A DNA stretch of 64,000 nt, from IMG/VR virus record IMGVR_UViG_3300024496_000030, positions 19,117 to 83,116 of that record, one strand, 5' to 3'. Source of the DNA: a virus. Position 1 is the stretch's first letter. Each line of letters opens with the position of its first letter. The notes under the pieces are model-generated. The model did not search any database. It saw only the letters and a program-made list of their open reading frames with translations, and was not told where the DNA came from. Position numbers and translations under genes: made by a program. Positions 25,051-32,291 of this stretch are shown here, piece by piece.

Positions 25051-25424
25051 ACAACTAACCAAGAGAATCATTAAGACAATATAAATAATACGATAAACAA
25101 TTGAATCCATTTGATCAAGCTACCAGTACTGCTGCGTAGCTTCATTTTATTTTGCAAATAAATTTAGAAAAGCTTCTCTTGGAGAACGGCCCACCGCCAC
25201 GTAAGAATATTAGATATATACAAAGTAATAACTATACCAATAACACCTAACTAAATACATATGTACCATCCCATAGATAAAAAAATGGACCGGGCACCAC
25301 CCCAGTCCAGAATCTGCTTTGCACACACAGCCTTCAGGATTCCTTTCTGAAGCTGCGTTGTCAGTCTAGTCAAGTCCCGCTAGTATGCGCAAGCAAACGG
25401 CGCAACCTCATTTGCACACCCACC
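25051..25424. other. AT-rich intergenic region with hairpins, no gene supported
   Basis: This 374-nt gap is AT-rich through about 25280. It holds a perfect AAGCTAC/GTAGCTT stem followed by CATTTTATTTT (25117-25152, terminator-like), a TGGAC/GTCCA stem near 25288, a CTTCAG/CTGAAG stem (25332-25352), a free TTTGCACACAC, and a TGCGC/GCGCA stem (25386-25404) ending 20 nt before the next ATG. It likely carries a promoter for the next operon. Confidence 0.45.
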
Positions 25425-25850
25425 ATGTCTCCATTTAATTTCCAGCCTGTTCAACTGCTTGAACTCTCCGACGCTGACACTCCGAGCATTGATGTGCAGG
25501 ATGGACAGCTGATCCTCACCGCTCAACGTGGTGAAGAGAAGATCCGAATCACTGCTCCTCTGCGTCAGGTTCTTCCCCAGGTGGCAGCAACAACTGTCAA
25601 GGGTCCGTCTCGATTGAAAGGGCTTCACCTACCTGGTGGCGATAAGCGTGTTGGTGAGCTGAACGGCATGGCCAAGCTCAACGAACAAGCAGTTCGTGAA
25701 ATCCGTCTCATGATCAGCGATCCGAAGTTTATCAAGAGCTTCCGCACACGCCACGCTCTCTGCTTAGAAATTGCTAAGGCTTATAACGTTCATCCCGCTA
25801 CGGTGAAGAACGTTATTGATAACGTCAGCTGGAAGCACGTCAAGATCTAA
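25425..25850 (+). CDS. Protein with C-terminal helix-turn-helix
   Basis: A 141-aa protein. The N-terminal half is strand-rich; the C-terminus has LNEQAVREIRLM and LEIAKAYNVHPATVKNVI, a helix-turn-helix typical of phage DNA-binding proteins. The leader has a hairpin ending 20 nt before the ATG and CATTTGCACACCCACC. A transcription or replication regulator is likely. Confidence 0.6.
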   Translation: MSPFNFQPVQLLELSDADTPSIDVQDGQLILTAQRGEEKIRITAPLRQVLPQVAATTVKGPSRLKGLHLPGGDKRVGELNGMAKLNEQAVREIRLMISDPKFIKSFRTRHALCLEIAKAYNVHPATVKNVIDNVSWKHVKI

Positions 25851-26242
25851 TGGAAAAGACTTACAGCATCTTGATCCAATTTGGTGATGGAAAGCCTGTA
25901 GCTTCTAAGATCAAAGCAAAGGATGGAGTCGATGCTCAGGACAAAGCATTACGCTTAAACCCTGGTGCACGCTCCATCCGCATCACCGGTGTCTTAGAAG
26001 TCCACCTTCCAAAGCTAAAGCCTCTTCCTAAACCAAAACCAAAGGCTGCTGTTCATCCACTCTTTACAGATGTTGATGATGCAGTGGTTACGGATTACGT
26101 TAGGAACACTTCTCCTGATGTGCGGTTACAGATTTGTCACCAGCTGCGGAAGGAAGGCCTGACCTATAAGGCCATCGCTAAACAATTGGATATGGGTGAG
26201 ACAACAGTTCGCACCTGGATCAAAAACACACTGCCCTCCTAG
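25850..26242 (+). CDS. Protein with C-terminal helix-turn-helix
   Basis: A 130-aa protein whose start overlaps the previous stop. Residues 50-65 are Pro/Lys-rich (PKLKPLPKPKPKA). The C-terminal LRKEGLTYKAIAKQLDMGET and TVRTWI is a helix-turn-helix. It probably works with the preceding HTH protein. Confidence 0.6.
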   Translation: MEKTYSILIQFGDGKPVASKIKAKDGVDAQDKALRLNPGARSIRITGVLEVHLPKLKPLPKPKPKAAVHPLFTDVDDAVVTDYVRNTSPDVRLQICHQLRKEGLTYKAIAKQLDMGETTVRTWIKNTLPS

Positions 26243-26254
26243 TGAGGGCTTTTT
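26233..26254 (+). terminator. Intrinsic terminator overlapping the HTH stop codon, also leader of the PcfJ-like gene
   Basis: GCCCTC (26233-26238) pairs with GAGGGC (26244-26249) and is followed by TTTTTC. The TAG stop of the preceding gene is in the loop. The stem ends 23 nt before the next ATG, so it also fits the recurrent early leader pattern. Confidence 0.65.
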
Positions 26255-26272
26255 CTTTGCACATTTCACACC

Positions 26273-27853
26273 ATGGAATTCCGTCTTCCCACTGAACTTG
26301 CAAACAAACTGGTTGATTATGACCAGACCCTCAAACAAATCAAACCCAAGAAGGAACCAAAAGAAGCCAGCACCAGGCTCAAGCGCAGAACAAAGCTAGC
26401 CTTCCCTTGTCCTGACATCTTCTTTGATCTCACAGTAGATGAGATCCATGAGATCTACGAAGAGTTCTGCTTTCGCCCTGCTCCGATGCGTTATCACACG
26501 GTACGCAGCAATGTAAATCCCATGCTTACTCGTTATCTCGTTGCATGGGATAAGTGTTCACAAACTAAACAAGAGATCTGGTATTGCTGGAAGGTTGGTG
26601 ATAAAGATTGTCCCATCATATTTAGAACATGGGATGAATCAGATCTAGATGATGAGTACCACGAATTCCGTGCTGATCAATCATTGAAAGCTTTAAATAA
26701 AGCTCAAGATAATCCTTTTACTGTTAGATATAAAGCAGAACAAGAACGTTATGAAGCAGTCTCTTGTTTTATATCTGCTGTCTGTAATCAAGTTGAATTG
26801 CCTGAAATCAATAGAGCTTTACATGTAACAGGTAAATTAAATATGTACGGTATTACTAAATTCTTTTATGAGATGTTTTTCTCTGCTAAAGATGAGCAAT
26901 CTTTTTATCCTGCTCAGTGGTTATCAAAACAGAGAATGCACGCTATGACTGAGTGCATGATTGATCTTAAAACAAATAGCACCATCATTAATAGTAAGTT
27001 TTACCAGAACGAAGTAAGAAAAGAAGCTAAGTGTTTAGAGGAAAAAGTATTAACTGGATATATTAATCCTCAGTCTCTTGTTCATAAACTAAGTTACATT
27101 TATTTGTTTCTTACTGTATTTCCTGATGAGTATGATCGTTCCATTAATCTTTATACTCAACTAAGTCAATATCATTTTTCTTCTCATTGGTCTACTTGGG
27201 CAATCTTTGATCGAATTACACGTGTAAGAATTGGATTTAGATCTAAATTTATGCAGTGGTTTACTTCTAAAGTTACACCACAAATGTTTATCAATTGGAT
27301 CCTTGAAGAAGTAGAAATTAAACAGAAGCGTGACTATGACACTACCATCCGCGACACAATGGAAATGTTGATTAAAGCTAGAGAACGAATTGATTACCTA
27401 AGTAATCCCAATCCTGAGTATCTCAAAAAACCTAAGCGCTGGCGTCTCCAGGAGGTTCATGATCATTACGTTGGCATCACTCTTCAGATGGATAACCAGA
27501 TGAAGAATCTACCAACAGATTTGATTCCAGAACCAATTACTTTTGAAACAGAGCTTGGAACCATCCGTATGTTCCAGCCTTCCACCAATCACGAGGTCAT
27601 CCGCTGGGGTAAAGCAGTCCGTAACTGCGTTGGTTCAGCTGGCTATGACGAGCGAGTGCTCAAGCGCAGCGCTTTCCTTGTGTTTGCTGAACGCAACGAG
27701 AAGCCATGGCTAACCTCTTTGCTTACCCTCAACATGGGGATGCTCCACGTGGGACAGACGGTCTCACCGTTCAATGCCAACCTAGAACCTGGTGAGCGCC
27801 AGGTGTATGAGCGGTGTTTACAGCAAGCCATTGGTATTACTGAGCAACAGTAA
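26273..27853 (+). CDS. PcfJ-like protein
   Basis: A 526-aa protein. The C-terminal part has WRLQEVHDHYVGITLQM, VIRWGKAVRNCVGSAGYDER, and a strand-rich end with a Q-T-V-S-P-F-N-A-N segment, the pattern of PcfJ-like proteins of plasmids and phages (H/N-CVGS core). Biochemical function is unknown. Bases about 26680-27400 are much more AT-rich than the ends of the gene, which suggests a divergent or acquired middle. Leader: terminator-type hairpin plus TTTGCACATTTCACACC. Confidence 0.65.
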   Translation: MEFRLPTELANKLVDYDQTLKQIKPKKEPKEASTRLKRRTKLAFPCPDIFFDLTVDEIHEIYEEFCFRPAPMRYHTVRSNVNPMLTRYLVAWDKCSQTKQEIWYCWKVGDKDCPIIFRTWDESDLDDEYHEFRADQSLKALNKAQDNPFTVRYKAEQERYEAVSCFISAVCNQVELPEINRALHVTGKLNMYGITKFFYEMFFSAKDEQSFYPAQWLSKQRMHAMTECMIDLKTNSTIINSKFYQNEVRKEAKCLEEKVLTGYINPQSLVHKLSYIYLFLTVFPDEYDRSINLYTQLSQYHFSSHWSTWAIFDRITRVRIGFRSKFMQWFTSKVTPQMFINWILEEVEIKQKRDYDTTIRDTMEMLIKARERIDYLSNPNPEYLKKPKRWRLQEVHDHYVGITLQMDNQMKNLPTDLIPEPITFETELGTIRMFQPSTNHEVIRWGKAVRNCVGSAGYDERVLKRSAFLVFAERNEKPWLTSLLTLNMGMLHVGQTVSPFNANLEPGERQVYERCLQQAIGITEQQ

Positions 27854-27877
27854 GATAAAGCAACATTCATTGTTGCT

Positions 27878-28099
27878 ATGGAAACCTCCACTGATGCAGG
27901 TCTCACCGTTACCTTTGACGATGAGACCGGCGTTTTTTCTTTTGAATGGGATGAGGAGACTCATCCTGAGTACAACTTTATTAAAGATTTCACCGATGAA
28001 AGTTTTGCTACCATGATGCGCAACTACATGGAGAGCTTGGATCTCCCTCCCAATGTCACGGAAGCCAGCGACGATTCAACCGAAGTTTCAGCCGGGTGA
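27878..28099 (+). CDS. Acidic early protein of unknown function
   Basis: A 73-aa acidic protein (METSTDAGLTVTFDDETGVF). A perfect AGCAAC/GTTGCT hairpin abuts the ATG, so the start may be occluded in RNA. It overlaps the next gene by 47 nt. Not recognised. Confidence 0.5.
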   Translation: METSTDAGLTVTFDDETGVFSFEWDEETHPEYNFIKDFTDESFATMMRNYMESLDLPPNVTEASDDSTEVSAG

Positions 28100-28373
28100 T
28101 CGGGTAGCAGAGCGCCCAAAAGCATCCCTCATCTCTGCTATCCGCAAAGAAGCACGGGAGATTGTTAAAAAGTACACAGGTCACCGCCGTGGTGTTGTAG
28201 TTGGCAACACCATCAAGGTGTTGACTTCAAGCAATGGCCGCACCAGCAGGGTGTGCTACGTCAGCATCTTGTGGGACGGATTGAAAAGTCCTTCTGAACA
28301 TTCACAGATGCGAATTTGTTTAGAAGAAGAGTACGACAAAATCCGTCAGGATCACTATGCATTGACTGAGTAG
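28053..28373 (+). CDS. KOW/SH3-like basic protein, paralogue A
   Basis: A 106-aa basic protein. FQPGDRVAERPK, RRGVVVGNTI, YVSILWDGLKSPSEHSQMR form a small barrel pattern. The gene at 28918 has the same arrangement (FKVGDRVKYN, RLGEVKGIFI, WIQVLWDG, PSDHASQR), so the two are probable paralogues. Nucleic-acid binding is plausible; function is not known. Confidence 0.55.
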   Translation: MSRKPATIQPKFQPGDRVAERPKASLISAIRKEAREIVKKYTGHRRGVVVGNTIKVLTSSNGRTSRVCYVSILWDGLKSPSEHSQMRICLEEEYDKIRQDHYALTE

Positions 28374-28394
28374 ATCTACACACTTCTCTTTCTC

Positions 28395-28709
28395 ATGACT
28401 GACAACAATCATCCGATTACTCCTCCGCCTGAGCTGTTACGAGAATGGGTAGGCAGTCAGCACGGCTACCTCAATGCTGCCCGCTGGGGCGCTGATCAGG
28501 AGCTGGAGGCGTGCTGTGCGGACCTGCGAATGGTTCTTGGACCCAACCAAGCTGATTGGCTGCGCTCCGTGCGCCGCCCCAAGCCGCCGAGCTTGAAGGA
28601 GCAGGCGTTAGGAGCCCTCTATGCCATAGCCACAGGGGCTGATGACACCAGAGAGTTTCACCAAGATCTGGAAACCATTAAGCAAGCTCTTGAATCCCTG
28701 CCCGATTAG
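28395..28709 (+). CDS. Cyanophage-type PPSLKEQAL protein
   Basis: A 104-aa protein. PPPELLREWV, ARWGADQELEACC, RRPKPPSLKEQAL and the C-terminal IKQALESLPD match a protein I recall from cyanobacteria and cyanophages; function unknown. Leader TTCTCTTTCTC, no Shine-Dalgarno. Confidence 0.65.
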   Translation: MTDNNHPITPPPELLREWVGSQHGYLNAARWGADQELEACCADLRMVLGPNQADWLRSVRRPKPPSLKEQALGALYAIATGADDTREFHQDLETIKQALESLPD

Positions 28710-28723
28710 TCAACATCACTTCT

Positions 28724-28891
28724 ATGCGTAATTACTTTCTTGCCACACTCGCAATCCTTACCCTTGTGGTCGGATACGTATTTCTTCTGCAGTCTGCCAA
28801 TGATCGCATTGAAGCCAGGTGTGCTGCCAATGGCGGTCAAGTGCTAACGCAACCTGGCGATGTGTCCAGATGTTTGCGCCCTGCCCAGTAG
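28724..28891 (+). CDS. Small membrane or secreted protein
   Basis: A 55-aa protein (MRNYFLATLAILTLVVGYVF) with an N-terminal hydrophobic helix followed by a short domain with two Cys (RCAANGG...SRCLRPAQ) that could form a disulfide outside the membrane. Not recognised. Confidence 0.5.
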   Translation: MRNYFLATLAILTLVVGYVFLLQSANDRIEARCAANGGQVLTQPGDVSRCLRPAQ

Positions 28892-28917
28892 TCAGACCCA
28901 CTTATCACTTTTCAATC

Positions 28918-29172
28918 ATGAGCGGCAACGCTAAGCGTGAGTTTAAAGTTGGTGACCGTGTTAAGTACAACAAGAAAGGAATGGCTGGTCCTCTTTCTAA
29001 CAACAAACCACACCAAGTGTTTGCTCCACGGTTAGGAGAAGTGAAGGGCATCTTCATTAAAGAAGATGGCAAAGGTTACAAACGCAAGTGGATTCAGGTT
29101 CTCTGGGATGGAGCAGTACGCCCCAGTGATCACGCCAGTCAGCGGCTGGTGTTTGAGCATGAAGAATGTTGA
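28918..29172 (+). CDS. KOW/SH3-like basic protein, paralogue B
   Basis: An 84-aa basic protein from ATG 28918. FKVGDRVKYNKKGM, GEVKGIFIKEDGKG and WIQVLWDGAVRPSDHASQR parallel the gene at 28053. Function unknown. Confidence 0.55.
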   Translation: MSGNAKREFKVGDRVKYNKKGMAGPLSNNKPHQVFAPRLGEVKGIFIKEDGKGYKRKWIQVLWDGAVRPSDHASQRLVFEHEEC

Positions 29173-29196
29173 CTAACCCTGTAAGCTAGGTAACAA
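29169..29196 (+). promoter_or_regulatory. Putative sigma70-type promoter for thyX
   Basis: TTGACT (29169-29174), 16-nt spacer, TAACAA (29191-29196). The same TTGNTT-16-TAAC spacing appears before the genes at 44460 and 54502. The short distance to the ATG (15 nt) would place the GAAGGAA ribosome site near the transcript start. Confidence 0.35.
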
Positions 29197-29211
29197 CGAA
29201 GGAATGAACCA

Positions 29212-29865
29212 ATGAGCATTGTTGAACTTGTTTGGGCTACACCAGATGCTGAAGCACTGATCACTAAGATGGCACGCGTTTCAGCGCCAGCCAATGAGAA
29301 CAACATGGAGACTGCTCCTAAGTTGCTCCGTTACTTAATCAAACATGCTCATTGGTCGCCATTTGAAATGGCAAACATGTGTATAGAGATTCATACAACT
29401 CGTGCAATCTCAGCCCAGATCATCCGTCACCGTTCATTTTCCTTTCAAGAATTTAGTCAGCGCTATGCAGATATCAATCTGTTAGGTTCAACTTACGTGC
29501 CGCACTTGCGTCGCCAGGATACAAAAAATAGGCAGAACTCTGTTGATGATCTTGATGCAGAGATGACCGGTCAATATTACCGGCGCATCAGTACTCTCTT
29601 TGAAGAAGCTGAGCATCTGTATAAAGAGATGGTGAGTTCTGGTGTAGCAAAAGAATGTGCACGTAACATTCTTCCGCTTGCATCTCCTACCCGTATTTAT
29701 ATGAATGGCTCCTTGCGTTCATGGATTACTTATATTGCTCTGCGCGAAAAGCACGGAACGCAGATGGAGCATATGCAAATTGCAAAAGATGCTAAGAAGA
29801 TCTTCTGTGGTCAGTTTCCTACGATTGCAGAAGCTCTAGGTGGCTCTGAAGAATGGACCATCTAA
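29212..29865 (+). CDS. thyX: Flavin-dependent thymidylate synthase
   Basis: A 217-aa protein, normal ThyX length. The signature RHRSFSFQEFSQRY fits the ThyX motif RHRxxSxxxxSxRY that binds dUMP and FAD. It makes dTMP from dUMP using methylene-tetrahydrofolate and NADPH and works with the dCMP deaminase at 36.4 kb to supply thymidine nucleotides. GAAGGAA lies upstream of the ATG, unlike most early genes, which lack a ribosome site. Confidence 0.93.
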   Translation: MSIVELVWATPDAEALITKMARVSAPANENNMETAPKLLRYLIKHAHWSPFEMANMCIEIHTTRAISAQIIRHRSFSFQEFSQRYADINLLGSTYVPHLRRQDTKNRQNSVDDLDAEMTGQYYRRISTLFEEAEHLYKEMVSSGVAKECARNILPLASPTRIYMNGSLRSWITYIALREKHGTQMEHMQIAKDAKKIFCGQFPTIAEALGGSEEWTI

Positions 29866-29951
29866 AAGATAAAGTATAAAGATTAATAACATTTAATTAC
29901 CTGGGCACCGCAAGGGTAAGTCCCAGCTTTGTTGTATTTGCACACACCACG

Positions 29952-30896
29952 ATGGACAACAAACTACCCAAAGTTCCTGAGAAAGCTCTTGAAGCTTTGA
30001 AGGATGGCATTCAATCTGTTCTTGATTCTAAAGATTGGACTGGTTTTCTTTCTGCTATTCGGTGCATACATGACTATAGTTTCAACAATAAGTTGTTGAT
30101 TATGATGGCGCAACACAAGCGTGGATGGGCGTTTAGTCCATTTGTTGCTGGCGCCAGGAAGTGGAACGACAAGTTCAATCGGCAACTTAAGAAAGGTGAG
30201 TTCACCAATCCCATCTGGATCCTTGCTCCAGTACTCATTAAGAAGACGGACGAGAATGGACAAGTCCTTTGTCGTGCGGATGGAACGCCTGAGCAAGTGC
30301 CAATTCGCTTTCGTGGGGTGAAGGTCTATGACCATCATCAAACAGAGGGAGATCCAATCCCTGAACCAGACACCACTGGCATGATGGCACAGCTAGAGGG
30401 AAACATCTCCTCCCATGTCATGGATGGTATGGTTGCCGTTGCTAAGCGCCGTAGCGTTGAGGTGCAGCGTTGTTCTGCAGCTGATCTTGGTGCTGCGCTA
30501 GGCCGCTGCTGGTTTGCCAATCAAGGGCGGGCCAGCAAGATTGAGATCAGTTCAGAACTGAATGAGATCACTGCTGTCAGTGTCATGGCCCATGAGCTGG
30601 GTCACGCCATCCTCCACAACCGTGATGAGTACCAGGAACATGACTCCTCCTCCATCAAAGAACTGGAAGCTGAGTCAGTTGCTTATCTGGTTTGTTCTCA
30701 TTACGGCGTGGATCTTGGTTGTCGCAGCTTTCAGTACATTGTTCATCACAACACTGCGTCTGATGATGTCGTTGCAGATCTTTTGAAGTCAGGTGATCGG
30801 ATCTTCCGTGCCTACGAGGAGATCATTAAGACCACTGATGAATACCTCACGACAGGGCCAGCTCCAGTGGAAGCTAAGATGCTGGCTGCTGTCTGA
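29952..30896 (+). CDS. ArdC-like antirestriction protein (N-terminal ssDNA-binding domain plus zincin)
   Basis: A 314-aa protein. Residues 1-110 match the ArdC N-terminal type (YSFNNKLLIMMAQHKRGWAF, GARKWNDKFNRQLKKGE, IWILAP). The C-terminal domain carries VMAHELGHAILHN (HExxH) and a downstream acidic ELEAESVAYLVC that should supply the third zinc ligand. ArdC proteins protect incoming DNA from host nucleases. The leader has a CTGGG/CCCAG stem ending 25 nt before the ATG and TATTTGCACACACCACG. Confidence 0.8.
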   Translation: MDNKLPKVPEKALEALKDGIQSVLDSKDWTGFLSAIRCIHDYSFNNKLLIMMAQHKRGWAFSPFVAGARKWNDKFNRQLKKGEFTNPIWILAPVLIKKTDENGQVLCRADGTPEQVPIRFRGVKVYDHHQTEGDPIPEPDTTGMMAQLEGNISSHVMDGMVAVAKRRSVEVQRCSAADLGAALGRCWFANQGRASKIEISSELNEITAVSVMAHELGHAILHNRDEYQEHDSSSIKELEAESVAYLVCSHYGVDLGCRSFQYIVHHNTASDDVVADLLKSGDRIFRAYEEIIKTTDEYLTTGPAPVEAKMLAAV

Positions 30897-30906
30897 GTTC
30901 AGATCA

Positions 30907-30930
30907 AGCCAGGCTTCACGAGGCCTGGCT
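30907..30930 (+). terminator. Stem-loop after the ArdC-like gene
   Basis: AGCCAGGC (30907-30914) pairs with GCCTGGCT (30923-30930) around an eight-base loop. CTCTAACC follows instead of a T-run, so it may be a weak terminator or an RNA-stabilising hairpin. Confidence 0.5.
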
Positions 30931-30998
30931 CTAACCGCTTCTGAAGTGCGGGTAACGCCTCATGAAGTAAATCAAAAGGCAACGAAACTCTACCATTG

Positions 30999-31295
30999 AT
31001 GAAAGGTTTTGTCAGCTCAACGCAACCCACACGCACTGCTAGTTATTGGGTTGCCTGTTACTCAAAAGAAGATGAAGATGTTCCGATGGGTATTCACAAA
31101 AAAGTTTTGAAGTATAAGGTAGGACAGGATAAAGAGAAACTTATTATTCGGTACTGCCACCAGTTGTTTGATCTCAACCGCACCATCTGGGATGTGCTTG
31201 TGCACCAGGGGCCATCAGAAGTTCCAGAACACGGCGATCAAGTCGTGATGCGCATGAGTCGTGATCAGTTCCGTGGCTCGACAATTGTTCGTTAA
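30999..31295 (+). CDS. Early protein of unknown function
   Basis: A 98-aa basic protein from ATG 30999 (MKGFVSSTQPTRTASYWVAC). Strand- and helix-balanced; not recognised. The structured RNA candidate begins about 25 nt after its stop. Confidence 0.55.
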   Translation: MKGFVSSTQPTRTASYWVACYSKEDEDVPMGIHKKVLKYKVGQDKEKLIIRYCHQLFDLNRTIWDVLVHQGPSEVPEHGDQVVMRMSRDQFRGSTIVR

Positions 31296-31320
31296 TCCTT
31301 TATAATTTTTTTGGTTCTGA

Positions 31321-31592
31321 TCAGACCCTCGTGGCCACGAGAACGTCCAGTTACTTTCAGGCGTAACTGGATACCTGATATCACAGAGTGGAAGCTGTGA
31401 TGTCAACGATGAAGCAGAAAGAGGAATGGGGGCCGACCCTCATTTAAAACCCGTGAACGGGATCCTCTTCTGTTAAAAATTTTTGTAGGGGCGCAGCCCC
31501 ACCGATAGCTACACGGCAGGGCTGTTCACTTACCAGCAGAAGGAAACCACAAAAACTTCTGCTCCCCAGGGCCTGCCGTGGTTCTTCTACGG
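31321..31592 (+). ncRNA. Candidate large structured RNA (at least six stems)
   Basis: A 341-nt gap (31296-31636) is packed with stems: CTCGT/ACGAG around GGCC (31328-31341); TCCAGTTAC/GTAACTGGA (31346-31371); ATCACAG/CTGTGAT (31380-31401); a ten-pair stem with one bulge (31415-31425 with 31463-31472) enclosing two hairpins (GGG/CCC and CCCG-TGAA-CGGG), a three-way junction; GGGGC-GCA-GCCCC (31488-31500); and CACGGCAGG/CCTGCCGTG (31512-31580) with an inner AGCAGAAG/CTTCTGCT and an outer CCG-TAG/CTA-CGG extension (31502-31592). No coding frame explains it. Orientation is assumed plus. It does not match any RNA family I recognise. Confidence 0.6.
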
Positions 31593-31600
31593 CCCCATCC

Positions 31601-31632
31601 TATAATAGGTTCTATGCGCTTTACAAGAACCT
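31601..31632 (+). promoter_or_regulatory. Promoter -10 and hairpin before the gene at 31637
   Basis: TATAAT (31601-31606) sits just after the structured RNA, and AGGTTCT/AGAACCT (31607-31613 with 31626-31632) forms a perfect seven-base inverted repeat ending four bases before the ATG. No clear -35 is present. An operator overlapping the start region is likely. Confidence 0.4.
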
Positions 31633-31636
31633 CACC

Positions 31637-31867
31637 ATGGCCGTATTATGCAAACCAAAAATCATAGGGACAGTTGCCTGTGATTCCGGTTCAATCGCTC
31701 TTGTTGATCCATCTCATCTCGAAGTATCGGATGCAGATACTGTTCAGCTTCCTCATTGGAATCTGTTTACTTCTGTGGATACTGAAACAGGAGATGGAGA
31801 ATTTGTTGTTTACGCTCAACGTGACAACCGTGGTTGTTTGCGTCGAGTCATCATTGAAATTGAATGA
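31637..31867 (+). CDS. Small protein with CDSGSIALVDP motif
   Basis: A 76-aa protein. GTVACDSGSIALVDPSHLEV is a beta-hairpin pattern I associate with small phage/bacterial proteins of unknown function. Overlaps the next ATG by four bases. Confidence 0.55.
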   Translation: MAVLCKPKIIGTVACDSGSIALVDPSHLEVSDADTVQLPHWNLFTSVDTETGDGEFVVYAQRDNRGCLRRVIIEIE

Positions 31868-32016
31868 TCTCTACAACTATCTTTCTGATCTGGGTTCTCA
31901 TCAATATCATCTTCTTATTTAACTTTAATCTTCCAGTTGGTTACCTTGTTATTGTCAACCTATCCTTTATAGTGGCGAGTATCCTTTCAGATGCTGAGCC
32001 CCACAATCGGATATGA
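31864..32016 (+). CDS. Small membrane protein
   Basis: A 50-aa protein (MISTTIFLIWVLINIIFLFN) with two hydrophobic segments (about 3-21 and 25-42). Both ends overlap neighbours by ATGA, indicating translational coupling. Not recognised. Confidence 0.5.
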   Translation: MISTTIFLIWVLINIIFLFNFNLPVGYLVIVNLSFIVASILSDAEPHNRI

Positions 32017-32291
32017 GCAACCTGCTAGACCCCAGGCGCGAGCCCAACCGTTGGCTTGCTGCTATGTTTGATCACCTTCTTCAGGTAGGCGATTCTGACT
32101 CTCTTGATTCTCTTCGTTCTGGTTATTATCAACTTTGTAATGTTGTTGAGCCTGGTTTGATTGACAGTCTGTTTCAACCTTGGATTGAAGCATATCTTCA
32201 AGGACTCCAGGATGAGGATGGAACAGAAAACATTCAAAATATCCAGCGTCCACCGCAGGGGCTAGAGGATCTGCCGGAACCACTCCAATAA
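32013..32291 (+). CDS. Protein of unknown function
   Basis: A 92-aa acidic protein (MSNLLDPRREPNRWLAAMFD). The ATG overlaps the preceding stop, which supports it. Its 3' part is antisense to the end of the minus-strand gene at 32062. Not recognised. Confidence 0.55.
   Translation: MSNLLDPRREPNRWLAAMFDHLLQVGDSDSLDSLRSGYYQLCNVVEPGLIDSLFQPWIEAYLQGLQDEDGTENIQNIQRPPQGLEDLPEPLQ

Noticed and set aside
15506-29951. N4-type hairpin promoters for a virion RNA polymerase
   Set aside because: Stem and loop lengths vary widely and no large RNA polymerase gene is visible in this window; kept only as a possibility in the leader finding.
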